Positions 16,574 through 24,190 of a stretch of DNA of 53,777 bases are shown here, one piece after another; within the stretch, counting starts at the first letter, position 1, and each line of letters begins with the position of its first letter. The translations under genes were made by a program, and so were the position numbers. The DNA comes from Streptomyces sp. Ru71 (lineage in GTDB: Bacteria > Actinomycetota > Actinomycetes > Streptomycetales > Streptomycetaceae). The notes below the pieces were generated by a model, which was not told the origin of the DNA, made no database searches, and was given only the letters and a program-made list of their open reading frames with translations. Location: contig NZ_PQSS01000053.1 in NCBI RefSeq assembly GCF_002920535.1, positions 1 through 53,777 on the forward strand. Reading direction: 5' to 3'.

Positions 16574-17269
16574 TCAGCCCAGCCGCTTGAGCAGCTCCGC
16601 CGCGAGCGGTGCCGAGGAGGCCGGGTTCTGGCCGGTGACCAGGTTGCGGTCGGTCACGACGTGCGGTGCCCACGGCTCGGCCGCCTCTACCCGCAGACCC
16701 GCCTCGGTGAGCCGGTCCTGCAGCAGCCACCTCGCCCGGTCGGCGAGCCCGCCCTGGATCTCCTCGGCGTTGGTGAAGGCCGCGACCCGGTACCCGGCGA
16801 ACGCGTTCGCGCCGTCCGGCCCCTGAGCCGCCAGCAGCGCGGCCGGCCCGTGGCAGACGACGCCCAGCGGCAGGCCGGCGGCCAGCGCACCGGTCAGCAG
16901 CCGGCCGGAGTCGGCGTTCACCGCCAGGTCTTCCATGGGGCCGTGGCCGCCGGGGTAGAAGACGGCCGCGTAGTCGTCGAGGGTGACGTCCTCCAGCCGG
17001 ACGGGCCGCCGCAGCTCGGTCATCGCCTCCAGCGCGGCGGCGATGCGGTCGGCGTTCTCCCGGCCGCCGTTGACCTCGGCCGCGAGGCTGGCCTTGTCCA
17101 CGGGCGGCACCACACCGCCGGGCGTGGCGACGACGATCTCGTGGCCGGCGGCCTTGAACGCCTCGTACGGGGCGACGGCCTCCTCGGCCCAGAAACCGGT
17201 GGGGTGCTGGGTGCCGTCGGCGAGCGTCCACCGGTCGGCGCCGGTCATCACAAAGAGGATCTTGGACAT
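16574..17269 (-). CDS. DJ-1/PfpI family protein (type 1 glutamine amidotransferase-like)
   Basis: 231 residues from the ATG at 17267-17269. The open frame runs much further upstream, but the extension lies across the divergent LysR gene and is not coding. DJ-1/PfpI features: KILFVMTGADRW, GFWAEEAVAPYEAF, VFYPGGHGPMEDL and the nucleophile elbow GVVCHGPAALL with the Cys-His pair. This resembles the larger HchA/Hsp31-like branch, which includes glyoxalase III and deglycase or chaperone proteins. A protective role against reactive carbonyls is likely but unproven. It is probably controlled by the divergent LysR. Confidence 0.9.
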   Translation of the reverse strand: MSKILFVMTGADRWTLADGTQHPTGFWAEEAVAPYEAFKAAGHEIVVATPGGVVPPVDKASLAAEVNGGRENADRIAAALEAMTELRRPVRLEDVTLDDYAAVFYPGGHGPMEDLAVNADSGRLLTGALAAGLPLGVVCHGPAALLAAQGPDGANAFAGYRVAAFTNAEEIQGGLADRARWLLQDRLTEAGLRVEAAEPWAPHVVTDRNLVTGQNPASSAPLAAELLKRLG

Positions 17270-17334
17270 GGGTGTCTCTTCCACGAGTTCCGTAACAACG
17301 GGCTGACTGCCACCGTCGACCGTAGGAGCATGAG

Positions 17335-17384
17335 CCATAGAGTTCCAATGAACTTCTCCATGGCTGCCATTGGTTCCCCTATGG
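17335..17384. promoter_or_regulatory. Candidate LysR binding region: nested inverted repeat CCATAG-N4-CCAATG ... CATTGG-N5-CTATGG
   Basis: Two pairs of 6-bp arms face each other around a 17-bp centre, forming a 50-bp dyad between the divergent DJ-1 and LysR genes. Size and placement suit a LysR tetramer with a recognition site and an activation site. Confidence 0.55.
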
Positions 17385-17405
17385 CTCTGCCGCCACCCGA
17401 CCGCG

Positions 17406-17417
17406 TAGATTCGACCC
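17406..17417 (+). promoter_or_regulatory. Candidate -10 for leaderless lysR-type gene
   Basis: TAGATT at 17406-17411 followed by 6 nt and the GTG at 17418, with no Shine-Dalgarno sequence: leaderless geometry. It lies 21 bp beyond the dyad, which fits autoregulation. Confidence 0.45.
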
Positions 17418-18320
17418 GTGACCGACCAGCTCGACCTCAACCATCTGCGCACCTTCCTCGCCGTGTACCGTTCGGGCTCCTTCACCGGCGCCGCCCAGCT
17501 GCTCGGCCTGTCCCAGCCCACGGTCACCACCCAGATGCGGGCGCTGGAGCGGCAGACCGGGCGCGAGCTGTTCGAGCGCGGGCCACGCGGTGTCGTGCCG
17601 ACCGCTGTCGCCGACGAGCTCGCCACCCGGATCGCCCCGCCGCTGGACGCCCTCGCCGGCGTGGCCGGCCCCGACCCGGCCGCCGACGGCCGCCGCGTGC
17701 CGGTGCACCTCGCCGGGCCCGCCGAGCTGCTGTGCACCCGCGCCCTGCCGGCCTTGGCGCCGCTGGTCGCCGACGGCGTACGGCTGCGCGTGACCCCCGG
17801 CCTGACCGACCCGCTGCTCGACGAACTGCGCGCCGGCCGCCACGACCTGGTCATCGCCACCACCCGCCCGCGCGGCCGCACCCTGACCGCCGTGCCGCTG
17901 ACCGACGAGGAGTTCGTCCTGGTCGCCGCGCCCGTCTGGGCCGACGCGCTCAAGGAGCGGCTCGCCGTCGAGGGCCCCGCCGTCCTGCACCCGGTCCCGC
18001 TGGTCAGTTACGCCGAGGACCTGCCGATCGCCCGCCGCTACTGGCGCCATGTCTTCGGCCGCCGGCTGTCCTGCCCCGCGGCCCTCACCGTGCCCGATCT
18101 GCGCGGGGTGCTCGCGGCGGTCGAGGCGGGCGCCGGTTTCACCGTGCTGCCCCGCTATCTGTGCCTGGACCAGCTGGCCCGCGGCACCCTCGTACCGCTG
18201 CACGAACCCGAGGACCCGCCCATCAACACCGGCTTCCTGGTGCAGCGCCCCGGCGCCGGCGACAACCCGGACGTGGGGCGCGTGCGGGACCTGCTGCTGC
18301 GGGCCGCGCGCGGCTGGTAG
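17418..18320 (+). CDS. LysR family transcriptional regulator
   Basis: 300 residues, full length for the family. The N-terminal winged helix is textbook LysR: LDLNHLRTFLAVYRSGSFTGAAQLLGLSQPTVTTQMRALERQTGRELFER. The rest is a periplasmic-binding-like effector domain (LAGPAELLCTRALPAL to VLPRYLCLDQLARGTLV). It probably regulates the divergent DJ-1/PfpI gene and itself through the dyad between them. The effector is unknown. Downstream, GC-rich hairpins separate it from the hydrolase gene. Confidence 0.93.
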   Translation: MTDQLDLNHLRTFLAVYRSGSFTGAAQLLGLSQPTVTTQMRALERQTGRELFERGPRGVVPTAVADELATRIAPPLDALAGVAGPDPAADGRRVPVHLAGPAELLCTRALPALAPLVADGVRLRVTPGLTDPLLDELRAGRHDLVIATTRPRGRTLTAVPLTDEEFVLVAAPVWADALKERLAVEGPAVLHPVPLVSYAEDLPIARRYWRHVFGRRLSCPAALTVPDLRGVLAAVEAGAGFTVLPRYLCLDQLARGTLVPLHEPEDPPINTGFLVQRPGAGDNPDVGRVRDLLLRAARGW

Positions 18321-18322
18321 GC

Positions 18323-18374
18323 ACCGGCGCCCGAGGCGTGTAGGTGCGCCCCCGCTGGGTACTGGGGCGCCGGT
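18323..18374. terminator. Candidate GC hairpin downstream of lysR-type gene
   Basis: ACCGGCGCCC (18323-18332) pairs perfectly with GGGCGCCGGT (18365-18374). A competing shorter stem, GCGCCCC (18346-18352) with GGGGCGC (18364-18370), uses part of the same arm. It could be a terminator or, because the arms can exchange, an attenuator-like structure before the hydrolase gene. Confidence 0.45.
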
Positions 18375-18408
18375 CAGGTGCCCTGCCCGCCCTGCCCGAG
18401 GAGGAGCC

Positions 18409-19083
18409 ATGACCTCCCGCACGGTCCAGGTGCCCGTCGACGGTGTGTCCCTGACGGGCGACCTCGTTCTGCCGGACGGCGCCCGGGCCGTCGTCCTGTT
18501 CGCGCACGGCAGCGGCAGTTCCCGGCACAGCCCGCGCAACCGGATGGTCGCCGAGCGGCTGCGCGAGGCCGCCCTGGGCACCCTGCTCGTCGACCTGCTG
18601 ACCGAGGAGGAGGACGACCGCGACCGCGTCACCGCCGAGCACCGCTTCGACATCGGTCTGCTCGGCGAGCGCGTCGCCGCCGCCCTCGACTGGCTCGGCC
18701 GGGAACCCGCCACCCGGGAGCTGCCCGTGGCCCTGTTCGGCGCCAGCACGGGCGCCGCGGCGGCGCTGGTGGCCGCGGCACGCCGGCCCGAGCGCGTCCT
18801 GACGGTCGTCTCCCGCGGCGGGCGCCCCGATCTGGCGGGGGACGCGCTGAAGGCCGTACGCGCACCGGTCCTGCTGCTGGTCGGCGGGCGGGACACGGAG
18901 GTGCTGCGGCTCAACGAGGACGCCGGACGCGAGCTGGGTGCCCCGCACACGCTGCACGTGGTGCCCGGCGCCACCCACCTCTTCGAGGAGCCCGGCGCCC
19001 TGGAGGAGGTCGCCGACACCGCCCGCCGGTGGTGCGCCGAGCAGCTCCGGGTCAGGGAAGCGGCGTCCCGCCCGTCGCGTTGA
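18409..19083 (+). CDS. Dienelactone hydrolase-like alpha/beta hydrolase
   Basis: 224 residues from the ATG with GAGGAGG just upstream. Landmarks: VVLFAHGSGSSRHSPRNR (oxyanion region typical of this small hydrolase group), LLVDLLTEEEDDRDR, the nucleophile elbow LFGASTGAAAAL, LLLVGGRDTEV for the acid and PGATHLFEEPG for the histidine. In streptomycetes such proteins often occur as a domain beside phosphoribosyltransferases; here it is a single domain. The substrate is unknown. Its 3' end overlaps the convergent SDR gene by 32 bp. Confidence 0.88.
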   Translation: MTSRTVQVPVDGVSLTGDLVLPDGARAVVLFAHGSGSSRHSPRNRMVAERLREAALGTLLVDLLTEEEDDRDRVTAEHRFDIGLLGERVAAALDWLGREPATRELPVALFGASTGAAAALVAAARRPERVLTVVSRGGRPDLAGDALKAVRAPVLLLVGGRDTEVLRLNEDAGRELGAPHTLHVVPGATHLFEEPGALEEVADTARRWCAEQLRVREAASRPSR

Positions 19084-19930
19084 CGATCTCCGCCGTGATG
19101 TACGACGCGTCCGGCGAGGCCAGGAAGACGTACGCGGGCGCCATCTCGGCGGGCTGCGCGGGCCGCCCGATCGGCGCCTGCTTGCCGAACTCGGCGGTGT
19201 CCGGCAGCGTCGCCGGGATCAGCGGCGTCCACACCGGCCCGGGGGCCACGGCGTTGACGCGGATGCCGCGGTCGATCAGCATCTGCGCGAGCCCCTGGGT
19301 GAAGGTGACGATCGCGCCCTTGGTCATCGCGTAGTCCAGCAGGTGCGGGCTCGGCTTGTAGGCCTGCACCGAGGTGCTGTTGATGACGCTGCCGCCCTCG
19401 GGGATGTGCGGCACGGCGAACTTCGTCACCCAGAACATGCCGTACAGGTTGGTGCGCATCACCCGGTCGAACTGCTCGGTGGTGATCGCCTCGATGCCGT
19501 CCGGCTGGGACATCTGGTAGGCCGCGTTGTTCACCAGGACGTCGATCCGCCCGAACTCCGCCACCGCCCGCTCGACCAGCGCGCGGCAATTGTCCTCCTC
19601 GCGGATGTCCGTCGACACCGCCACCGCCCGGCGGCCCGCCTCCTGAACCAGGCGGGCGGTCTCGGCCGCCTCGTCCTTCTCGCTGTCGAGATGGGTGAAC
19701 AGCACGTCCGCGCCCTCCCGGGCGAACGCGAGGGCGACGGCCCGGCCGATGCCGGAGTCGCCGCCGGTGATCACGGCCTTGCGGTCCGCCAGCCGCCCGC
19801 TGCCCCGGTAGGACTCCTCACCGTGGTCCGGCGGCGGGTCCATGGGGCCGGTCCAGCCGGGGTGCGGCTGGTCCTGGGCGGGGAAGTCGGGCTGCGGGTG
19901 CCGCTCGGCGGGGTGCTGGGGTGTGTTCAC
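19052..19930 (-). CDS. SDR family oxidoreductase (GsiB/YhdF-type glucose/stress dehydrogenase)
   Basis: 292 residues from a GTG with GGAAGGGG upstream. A ~45-residue Pro/Gln/His-rich N-terminal extension (QHPAERHPQPDFPAQDQPHP) precedes the Rossmann fold. The extension is typical of the general-stress SDR subgroup (YhdF/YghA-like). Motifs: ITGGDSGIGRA for NAD(P) binding, LVNNAAYQM, catalytic Ser in INSTSVQAY, YAMTK (Tyr and Lys) and NAVAPGPVWTPL. It should be a cytoplasmic NAD(P)-dependent dehydrogenase of unknown substrate, probably stress-linked. It is followed upstream by a PEBP-like gene in the same orientation, 46 bp apart. Confidence 0.92.
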   Translation of the reverse strand: MNTPQHPAERHPQPDFPAQDQPHPGWTGPMDPPPDHGEESYRGSGRLADRKAVITGGDSGIGRAVALAFAREGADVLFTHLDSEKDEAAETARLVQEAGRRAVAVSTDIREEDNCRALVERAVAEFGRIDVLVNNAAYQMSQPDGIEAITTEQFDRVMRTNLYGMFWVTKFAVPHIPEGGSVINSTSVQAYKPSPHLLDYAMTKGAIVTFTQGLAQMLIDRGIRVNAVAPGPVWTPLIPATLPDTAEFGKQAPIGRPAQPAEMAPAYVFLASPDASYITAEIVNATGGTPLP

Positions 19931-19976
19931 GGTTCCCCTTCCTGAAGGAGTCGTCGGTCCGGCGGAGCCGTCCGGC

Positions 19977-20429
19977 TCACCGCTGGTAGAGGCCCACCAG
20001 CGTGCCGCTCGCCAGCTGGTGCTTCTCCACGGCCTCGTGCACCTGTTCGGCCGAGGGCGCGTCGGGCAGGACGCAGGGCTCGCCGAGTGCGTACAGACGG
20101 AAGAAGTACCGGTGGGCGTCGTCGCCGGGCGGCGGATGCGGCCCGCCCCAGCCGGGCCTGCCGTAGCCGTTGACGAGCTCCGTGCCGCCCGGCGGGGCGC
20201 TGCCCGTCTCCGCGCCCGGGCTGCCCGGGTCGACACCCACGACCACCCAGTGCACGAAGGTGCCCGAGGGGGCGTCCGGGTCCTCGCACAGCAGGACCAG
20301 CTCCGCGGTGCCGTCCGGCACGCCGGACCAGTCGAGCGGCGGGGAGACGTTCTCGCCCTCCAGCGCGTAGCGGCGCGGGATGACGGCGTGGTCGTTGAAC
20401 GCGCTGCTTCTCAGTTCGATACCGGCCAT
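19977..20429 (-). CDS. YbhB/YbcL family Raf kinase inhibitor-like protein (PEBP)
   Basis: 150 residues from the ATG at 20427-20429; TACTCC lies 6 nt upstream and could be a leaderless -10, favouring this start over the ATG ending at 20453. PEBP motifs: ENVSPPLDWSGVP, the ligand-site DPDAPSGTFVHWVV and PPPGDDAHRYFFRLYAL. The family binds phospholipid or nucleotide-like anions in bacteria. No clear biochemical role is known. It is followed by the stress SDR on the same strand. Confidence 0.92.
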   Translation of the reverse strand: MAGIELRSSAFNDHAVIPRRYALEGENVSPPLDWSGVPDGTAELVLLCEDPDAPSGTFVHWVVVGVDPGSPGAETGSAPPGGTELVNGYGRPGWGGPHPPPGDDAHRYFFRLYALGEPCVLPDAPSAEQVHEAVEKHQLASGTLVGLYQR

Positions 20430-20521
20430 GCGGCCGGAGTACCCGAGGTGCACCCGTGCATGCGGGGGCGCGGGAGGCGCGGGTTGCGCCGGGCGGGCCC
20501 GTCCCGGCAGGGTGGGGGCCT

Positions 20522-20974
20522 GTGGCCACCTTGCTGATCGTGCATCACACGCCGTCCCCCCACTGCCAGGCGCTGTTCGAGGCCGTCGTCGCCGGCGCGA
20601 CCGCCCCCGAGATCGAGGGGGTCCGGGTCGTACGGCGTGCCGCGCTCGCGGCGACCGCCTCCGACGTGCTGGAGGCGGACGGGTATCTGCTGGGCACCCC
20701 GGCGAACCTCGGCTACATCTCGGGCGCCCTGAAGCATTTCTTCGACCAGGTCTACTACCCGTGTCTGGACGCCACGCGCGGCCGGCCGTTCGGCGCGTGG
20801 GTGCACGGCGGCAATGACGTGACAGGTGCGCTGCGGGCGATCGGGTCCATCACGACGGGCCTGGGCTGGCGCCGGGCGGCCGAGCCGGTGGCGGTGACCG
20901 GCGAGCCCGCCAAGGCCGACCTGGAGGCGTGCTGGGAACTGGGGGCCACCCTGGCGGCCGGCCTGATGGAGTGA
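20522..20974 (+). CDS. NAD(P)H-dependent oxidoreductase, flavodoxin-like
   Basis: 150 residues from a GTG with a GGTGGGGG site. The N-terminal TLLIVHHTPSPHCQALFEAVV is the FMN-phosphate loop of a flavodoxin-type fold. GYLLGTPANLGYISGALKHFFDQVYYPCL is the characteristic second FMN segment. These proteins bind FMN and reduce quinones or similar acceptors, though the short C-terminus makes the partner uncertain. It starts divergently from the PEBP gene and converges on the GlsB-type gene. Confidence 0.87.
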   Translation: MATLLIVHHTPSPHCQALFEAVVAGATAPEIEGVRVVRRAALAATASDVLEADGYLLGTPANLGYISGALKHFFDQVYYPCLDATRGRPFGAWVHGGNDVTGALRAIGSITTGLGWRRAAEPVAVTGEPAKADLEACWELGATLAAGLME

Positions 20975-20998
20975 CCCCCTGCCCGGTTCCCGTGCTCG

Positions 20999-21262
20999 TC
21001 ACCGACGCAGCTTCACCTTGCTGACGGCGGAGACGCCGAGCGCCGCGAGGGCGATCTGGATGAGCCACTCGACCCAGTCGACGCCCTTGGTGTCCGCGAC
21101 GCCCAGTCCGGCGGCGATGCCGGAGCCGATGAACGCCGCGATGATGCCGATCACGATGGTCCACAGGATGCCGATGCGCTGGCGGCCCGGGACGACGAGC
21201 CGGCCCAGAACGCCGATCACAATGCCGATAACAATGGCGCTGATGACGCCGGAGATCTCCAT
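20999..21262 (-). CDS. GlsB/YeaQ/YmgE family stress response membrane protein
   Basis: 87 residues with three hydrophobic, glycine-zipper-rich helices (VISAIVIGIVIGVLGRLVVPG, GILWTIVIGIIAAFIGSGIA, LIQIALAALGVSAV). The spacing GVLGRLVVPGRQ ... TIVIGIIAAFIGS is diagnostic of the transglycosylase-associated/GlsB family. The ATG at 21260-21262 opens the conserved region, so longer in-frame extensions are rejected. Streptomycete members often carry osmotic or envelope-stress roles. It is divergent from a CBS-domain gene. Confidence 0.92.
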   Translation of the reverse strand: MEISGVISAIVIGIVIGVLGRLVVPGRQRIGILWTIVIGIIAAFIGSGIAAGLGVADTKGVDWVEWLIQIALAALGVSAVSKVKLRR

Positions 21263-21416
21263 GAGCGGTCTGTCACCCCTTCGTCGTTGTGGTGACGACC
21301 GAGTGCCCGCTCGGACCTGCGGCAGTCCTCCCCGGACGGCCCGCCCATCCCGTTTGCCGTCGCCCGTTCGGGCTACGCTGCAAGCAGTCAGCGTTCCGCG
21401 GACATGGGAGGTGCCC

Positions 21417-21842
21417 ATGAGCCGGCTCATTCGTGACGTGATGCATCCCGGCGCGGTCGCGGTGGAACCGATGACCACGCTGGAGCGGGCCGCCCGGGTC
21501 ATGCGCGAACAGGACGTCGGTGACGTCCTCGTCGCCTACGACTGCGACCTGTTCGGCGTCCTCACCGACCGCGACATCGTGATCCGCGCCGTCGCCGACG
21601 GCTGCGACCCGCACACCACGGCCGTCGGTTCGGTGTGCAGCCGGCCCCCGGTCGTGACCGTCGCCCCCACCGACACCACCGACCACGCGCTCAAGCTGAT
21701 GAGCGAGCACGCCGTCCGCCGCCTCCCGGTGGTCGAGCGCGGCGGCTGCCCCGTCGGCATGGTCAGCCTGGGCGACCTCTCCACGCTGGAGGACTCCACC
21801 TCGGCCCTGGCCGAGATCAGCGCGGCGGCCCCCAGCCACTGA
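21417..21842 (+). CDS. CBS domain-containing protein
   Basis: 141 residues made almost entirely of two CBS motifs: one around MSRLIRDVMHPGAVAVEPMTTL ... LFGVLTDRDIVIRAVADG, the other around VCSRPPVVTVAPTD ... HAVRRLPVVERGGCPVGMVSLGDL. The ATG has GGGAGG 5 nt upstream; a TACGCT possible -10 lies about 40 bp further up. Stand-alone CBS pairs bind adenine nucleotides and act as energy or redox sensors. Many copies occur in streptomycetes as stress proteins. The partner is unknown. Confidence 0.92.
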   Translation: MSRLIRDVMHPGAVAVEPMTTLERAARVMREQDVGDVLVAYDCDLFGVLTDRDIVIRAVADGCDPHTTAVGSVCSRPPVVTVAPTDTTDHALKLMSEHAVRRLPVVERGGCPVGMVSLGDLSTLEDSTSALAEISAAAPSH

Positions 21843-21888
21843 GGCGCGGCGGCCCGGGACTTGCCCTGTGTGATGTGCTCTGCTTGTA

Positions 21889-21915
21889 TTGTGAGTCCAG
21901 GCATTGGACTGACAA
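21889..21915. promoter_or_regulatory. Operator-like dyad TTGTGAGTCCA-N5-TGGACTGACAA
   Basis: Two 11-bp arms match at 10 of 11 positions around GGCAT and end 15 bp before the GTG of the DauR-like gene. A possible promoter, TTGCCC (21861) with TTGTAT (21884), overlaps its left edge. This is a probable autoregulatory site. Confidence 0.65.
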
Positions 21916-21930
21916 TCCAGGGAGTGCAGG

Positions 21931-22608
21931 GTGACCGCATCCGCCCGAGAGGCCGAACGCGACGCGATCCTCGCCGCCCTGGTCCCGGTCGTGCACGGGA
22001 TCGCGGCCACCCTCGGCCCGGTCTGCGAGGTCGTGCTGCACGACTACCGGCAGCCGGAGCAGTCCGTCGTCGCCGTGGCCGGATCGGTGACCGGACGCGC
22101 GGTCGGCGGCGCGATGAGCGAGATCGGCATGCGCGTCCTGGCCCGCGGCGACGAGGCGGCCGACGACCTGAACTACGTCACCCGCACCGCCGACGGCAAA
22201 CGCGTCAAGTCCTCCACGATCGTGCTGCGCGACTCCGCCGGCGCGGTCTTCGGCGCCCTGTGCGTCAACCTCGACGTCACCGCCGTGGACCGGGCCCACG
22301 CCCTGCTCGGCGCCCTCGCGGGAGCCGCGGGCGGTGCCGCCGAGCCGCCCGTCACCACCTTCGGCGACGACATCGACTCCGTCGTCGACGCGATCGTCGA
22401 CGCCCATCTGCGCCGGCAGGACCAGACCTGGGCCGGCCTCGACCGCACCCGCCGCCTGGCCCTCTTCCGCAGTCTGGACGAACAGGGCGTCTTCGCCGTG
22501 CGCCGCGCGGTGGAGCAGGTCGCGGGCCGGCTGGGCATCTCCCGTGCCTCGGCCTACAGCTACCTGGCCCAGTCCCGCGCCGCCGCTTCCGCCGCCGACC
22601 GTTGCTGA
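21931..22608 (+). CDS. PAS/HTH transcriptional regulator, YheO/DauR-like
   Basis: 225 residues from a GTG with GGGAG upstream. The N-terminal half (VPVVHGIAATLGPVCEVVLHDY to VFGALCVNLDVT) is a YheO-like PAS domain. The C-terminal TRRLALFRSLDEQGVFAVRRAVEQVAGRLGISRASAYSYL is the HTH_22 domain of DauR-type regulators. DauR controls D-arginine catabolism in Pseudomonas. Here the gene directly precedes a PLP-dependent dehydratase, so it most likely senses that enzyme's amino-acid substrate and controls both genes. Confidence 0.9.
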   Translation: MTASAREAERDAILAALVPVVHGIAATLGPVCEVVLHDYRQPEQSVVAVAGSVTGRAVGGAMSEIGMRVLARGDEAADDLNYVTRTADGKRVKSSTIVLRDSAGAVFGALCVNLDVTAVDRAHALLGALAGAAGGAAEPPVTTFGDDIDSVVDAIVDAHLRRQDQTWAGLDRTRRLALFRSLDEQGVFAVRRAVEQVAGRLGISRASAYSYLAQSRAAASAADRC

Positions 22609-22643
22609 CCTCGGCGCCGAACCGACCTCGAAGGAGACCGTGC

Positions 22644-23615
22644 ATGACCAGCGCGCCGATCACCCTGGACGACGTCCGCGACGCGGCCGAGCGGATCAAG
22701 GGCGTCGCCCACCGCACCCCCGTGGTGCGCTCACGCACCCTGGACGAGCGCGTCGGCGCGGAGGTCTTCCTCAAGTGCGAGAACTTCCAGCGCGTGGGCG
22801 CCTTCAAGTTCCGCGGCGCCTACAACGCCGCCTCCCGGCTCACCCCCGAGCAGCTGCGGCGCGGCATCGCCGCCTACTCGTCCGGCAACCACGCCCAGGC
22901 CGTGGCCCTCGCCGCCCGTGAACTCGGCACCACCGCGGTGATCGTCATGCCCGAGGACGCGCCGCCGTCCAAGCGGGCGGCCACGGCAGGGTACGGCGCC
23001 GAGATCGTGACGTACGACCGCTACAGCGGCGACCGGGTCGCCGTCGCCGAGGCGCTGGCCGCCGAGCGGGGCCTGACCCTGATCCCGCCCTACGAGCATC
23101 CGCACGTCATGGCCGGACAGGGCACCGCCGCGCTCGAACTGCTGGAGGAGAGCGCGGAACTGGACGCCCTGGTGGTTCCGGTCGGCGGGGGCGGGCTGAT
23201 GGCCGGCAGCGCCACCGCCGCCACGAGCCTGCGCCCCGGCATCCGCATGATCGGCGTCGAGCCGGAGGCCGGTGACGACACCCGGCGCTCGCTGGAGGCC
23301 GGCCGGCGGATCGAGATCCCGGTGCCGCGCACCATCGCCGACGGACAGGCCCTGCACACGCCCGGCGAGCTGACGTTCTCGGTCAACCGGCGGCTCGTGG
23401 ACGCCATCGCCCTGGTCAGCGACGACGAGATCCGCCAGGCGATGGTGTTCGCCTTCGAGCGGCTGAAGATCGTCCTGGAGCCCAGCGGCGCCACCCCGCT
23501 CGCCGCCCTGCTGGCCGGTCGCGTGGGCAGCCTGCCGGCGCGGGTCGGGCTGATCCTTTCCGGCGGCAACGTCGACGCCGAGCGCTTCGCACGGCTCGTG
23601 CAGGGCGGCGACTGA
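22644..23615 (+). CDS. PLP-dependent threonine/serine dehydratase family enzyme (hydroxyaspartate dehydratase/serine racemase-like)
   Basis: 323 residues, the short single-domain form without an ACT domain, so not biosynthetic IlvA. The ATG has GGAG at 8 nt. Fold type II motifs: FKFRGAYNA with the PLP lysine, SSGNHAQAVA, phosphate loop VGGGGLMAG and SGGNVD near the C-terminus. Relatives eliminate water from serine, threonine or threo-3-hydroxyaspartate, or racemise serine. The FQRVGAFKFRGA segment fits the serine racemase/hydroxyaspartate branch. It is cotranscribed with the DauR-like regulator, which implies induction by its substrate. Confidence 0.92.
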   Translation: MTSAPITLDDVRDAAERIKGVAHRTPVVRSRTLDERVGAEVFLKCENFQRVGAFKFRGAYNAASRLTPEQLRRGIAAYSSGNHAQAVALAARELGTTAVIVMPEDAPPSKRAATAGYGAEIVTYDRYSGDRVAVAEALAAERGLTLIPPYEHPHVMAGQGTAALELLEESAELDALVVPVGGGGLMAGSATAATSLRPGIRMIGVEPEAGDDTRRSLEAGRRIEIPVPRTIADGQALHTPGELTFSVNRRLVDAIALVSDDEIRQAMVFAFERLKIVLEPSGATPLAALLAGRVGSLPARVGLILSGGNVDAERFARLVQGGD

Positions 23616-23666
23616 GCGGCGGCTGCCGGGCGGCACCGAGCAGCGGCTGCAGGGCGGCAACTGAGC
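23599..23666 (+). repeat. Three imperfect ~25-bp tandem copies at the 3' end of the dehydratase gene
   Basis: Units beginning TGC-nGGGCGGC and ending nnGAGC occur at 23599-23617, 23624-23641 and 23648-23666. The first contains the dehydratase stop codon. Copies 1 and 3 differ at a single base within the 19-bp core. This looks like a recent local duplication of the gene end into the spacer. Confidence 0.7.
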
Positions 23667-23805
23667 GCCGTGTTCACCCGAATGGCGGTTGTGTGCGCGG
23701 GGGCGGACGATGGTTGCACGGGGCCCGGCCCCGCCGCTCACGCCTGCGTCCGCAGGGGGCGAGACCGGCCCGGCCGCCGGAAGACGGCAGGAAGGGAGGA
23801 GCGTC

Positions 23806-24168
23806 ATGCTGGAGGCCAAGACGCTCGACAAACCGGACGAGCGGCGTGATTTCCCCAGAGGGCACCTCGAAGCAGTCCACCTGACGGGGTGCGACTTCGC
23901 CGTGGCGACGTTCGAACCCGGCTGGCGCTGGTCGGAGTCCGTGGGACCGATCGCGGGCACGGAGAGCTGCCAGATGAACCACAACGGCTACATCGCCCAG
24001 GGCCGCATGTGCATCCGTATGGACGACGGCACCGAGACCGAGCTCGGCCCGGGCGACGTCTTCGTGTGCTCGCCCGGACACGACGCCTGGGTCGTCGGCG
24101 ACGAGCAGTGCATCGCCTACGACTTCGAGGGCCAGACCGCCAAGGAGTACGCCAAGGCCAAGGAGTGA
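23806..24168 (+). CDS. Cupin domain-containing protein
   Basis: 120 residues from an ATG with GGGAGGAG. A single small beta-barrel can be read: FEPGWRWSESVGPIAGTESCQMNHNGYIAQGRMCIRMDDG, then ELGPGDVFVCSPGHDAWVVGDEQC. The H of MNHNG, the D of PGDVF and the H of PGHDAW occupy the positions of the cupin metal ligands, though the usual HxH pair is not intact. Enzyme, sensor or binding protein all remain possible. A 190-bp spacer with GC hairpins and the tandem repeat separates it from the dehydratase, so it probably has its own promoter. Confidence 0.87.
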   Translation: MLEAKTLDKPDERRDFPRGHLEAVHLTGCDFAVATFEPGWRWSESVGPIAGTESCQMNHNGYIAQGRMCIRMDDGTETELGPGDVFVCSPGHDAWVVGDEQCIAYDFEGQTAKEYAKAKE

Positions 24169-24190
24169 CGGGCGGTCGGACGGTGGGGCG

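Noticed and set aside
16574..17953. DJ-1/PfpI gene with a ~228-residue N-terminal extension
   Set aside because: The extension is antisense to the LysR coding region and low-complexity Ser/Arg; the ATG ending at 17269 matches the family N-terminus.
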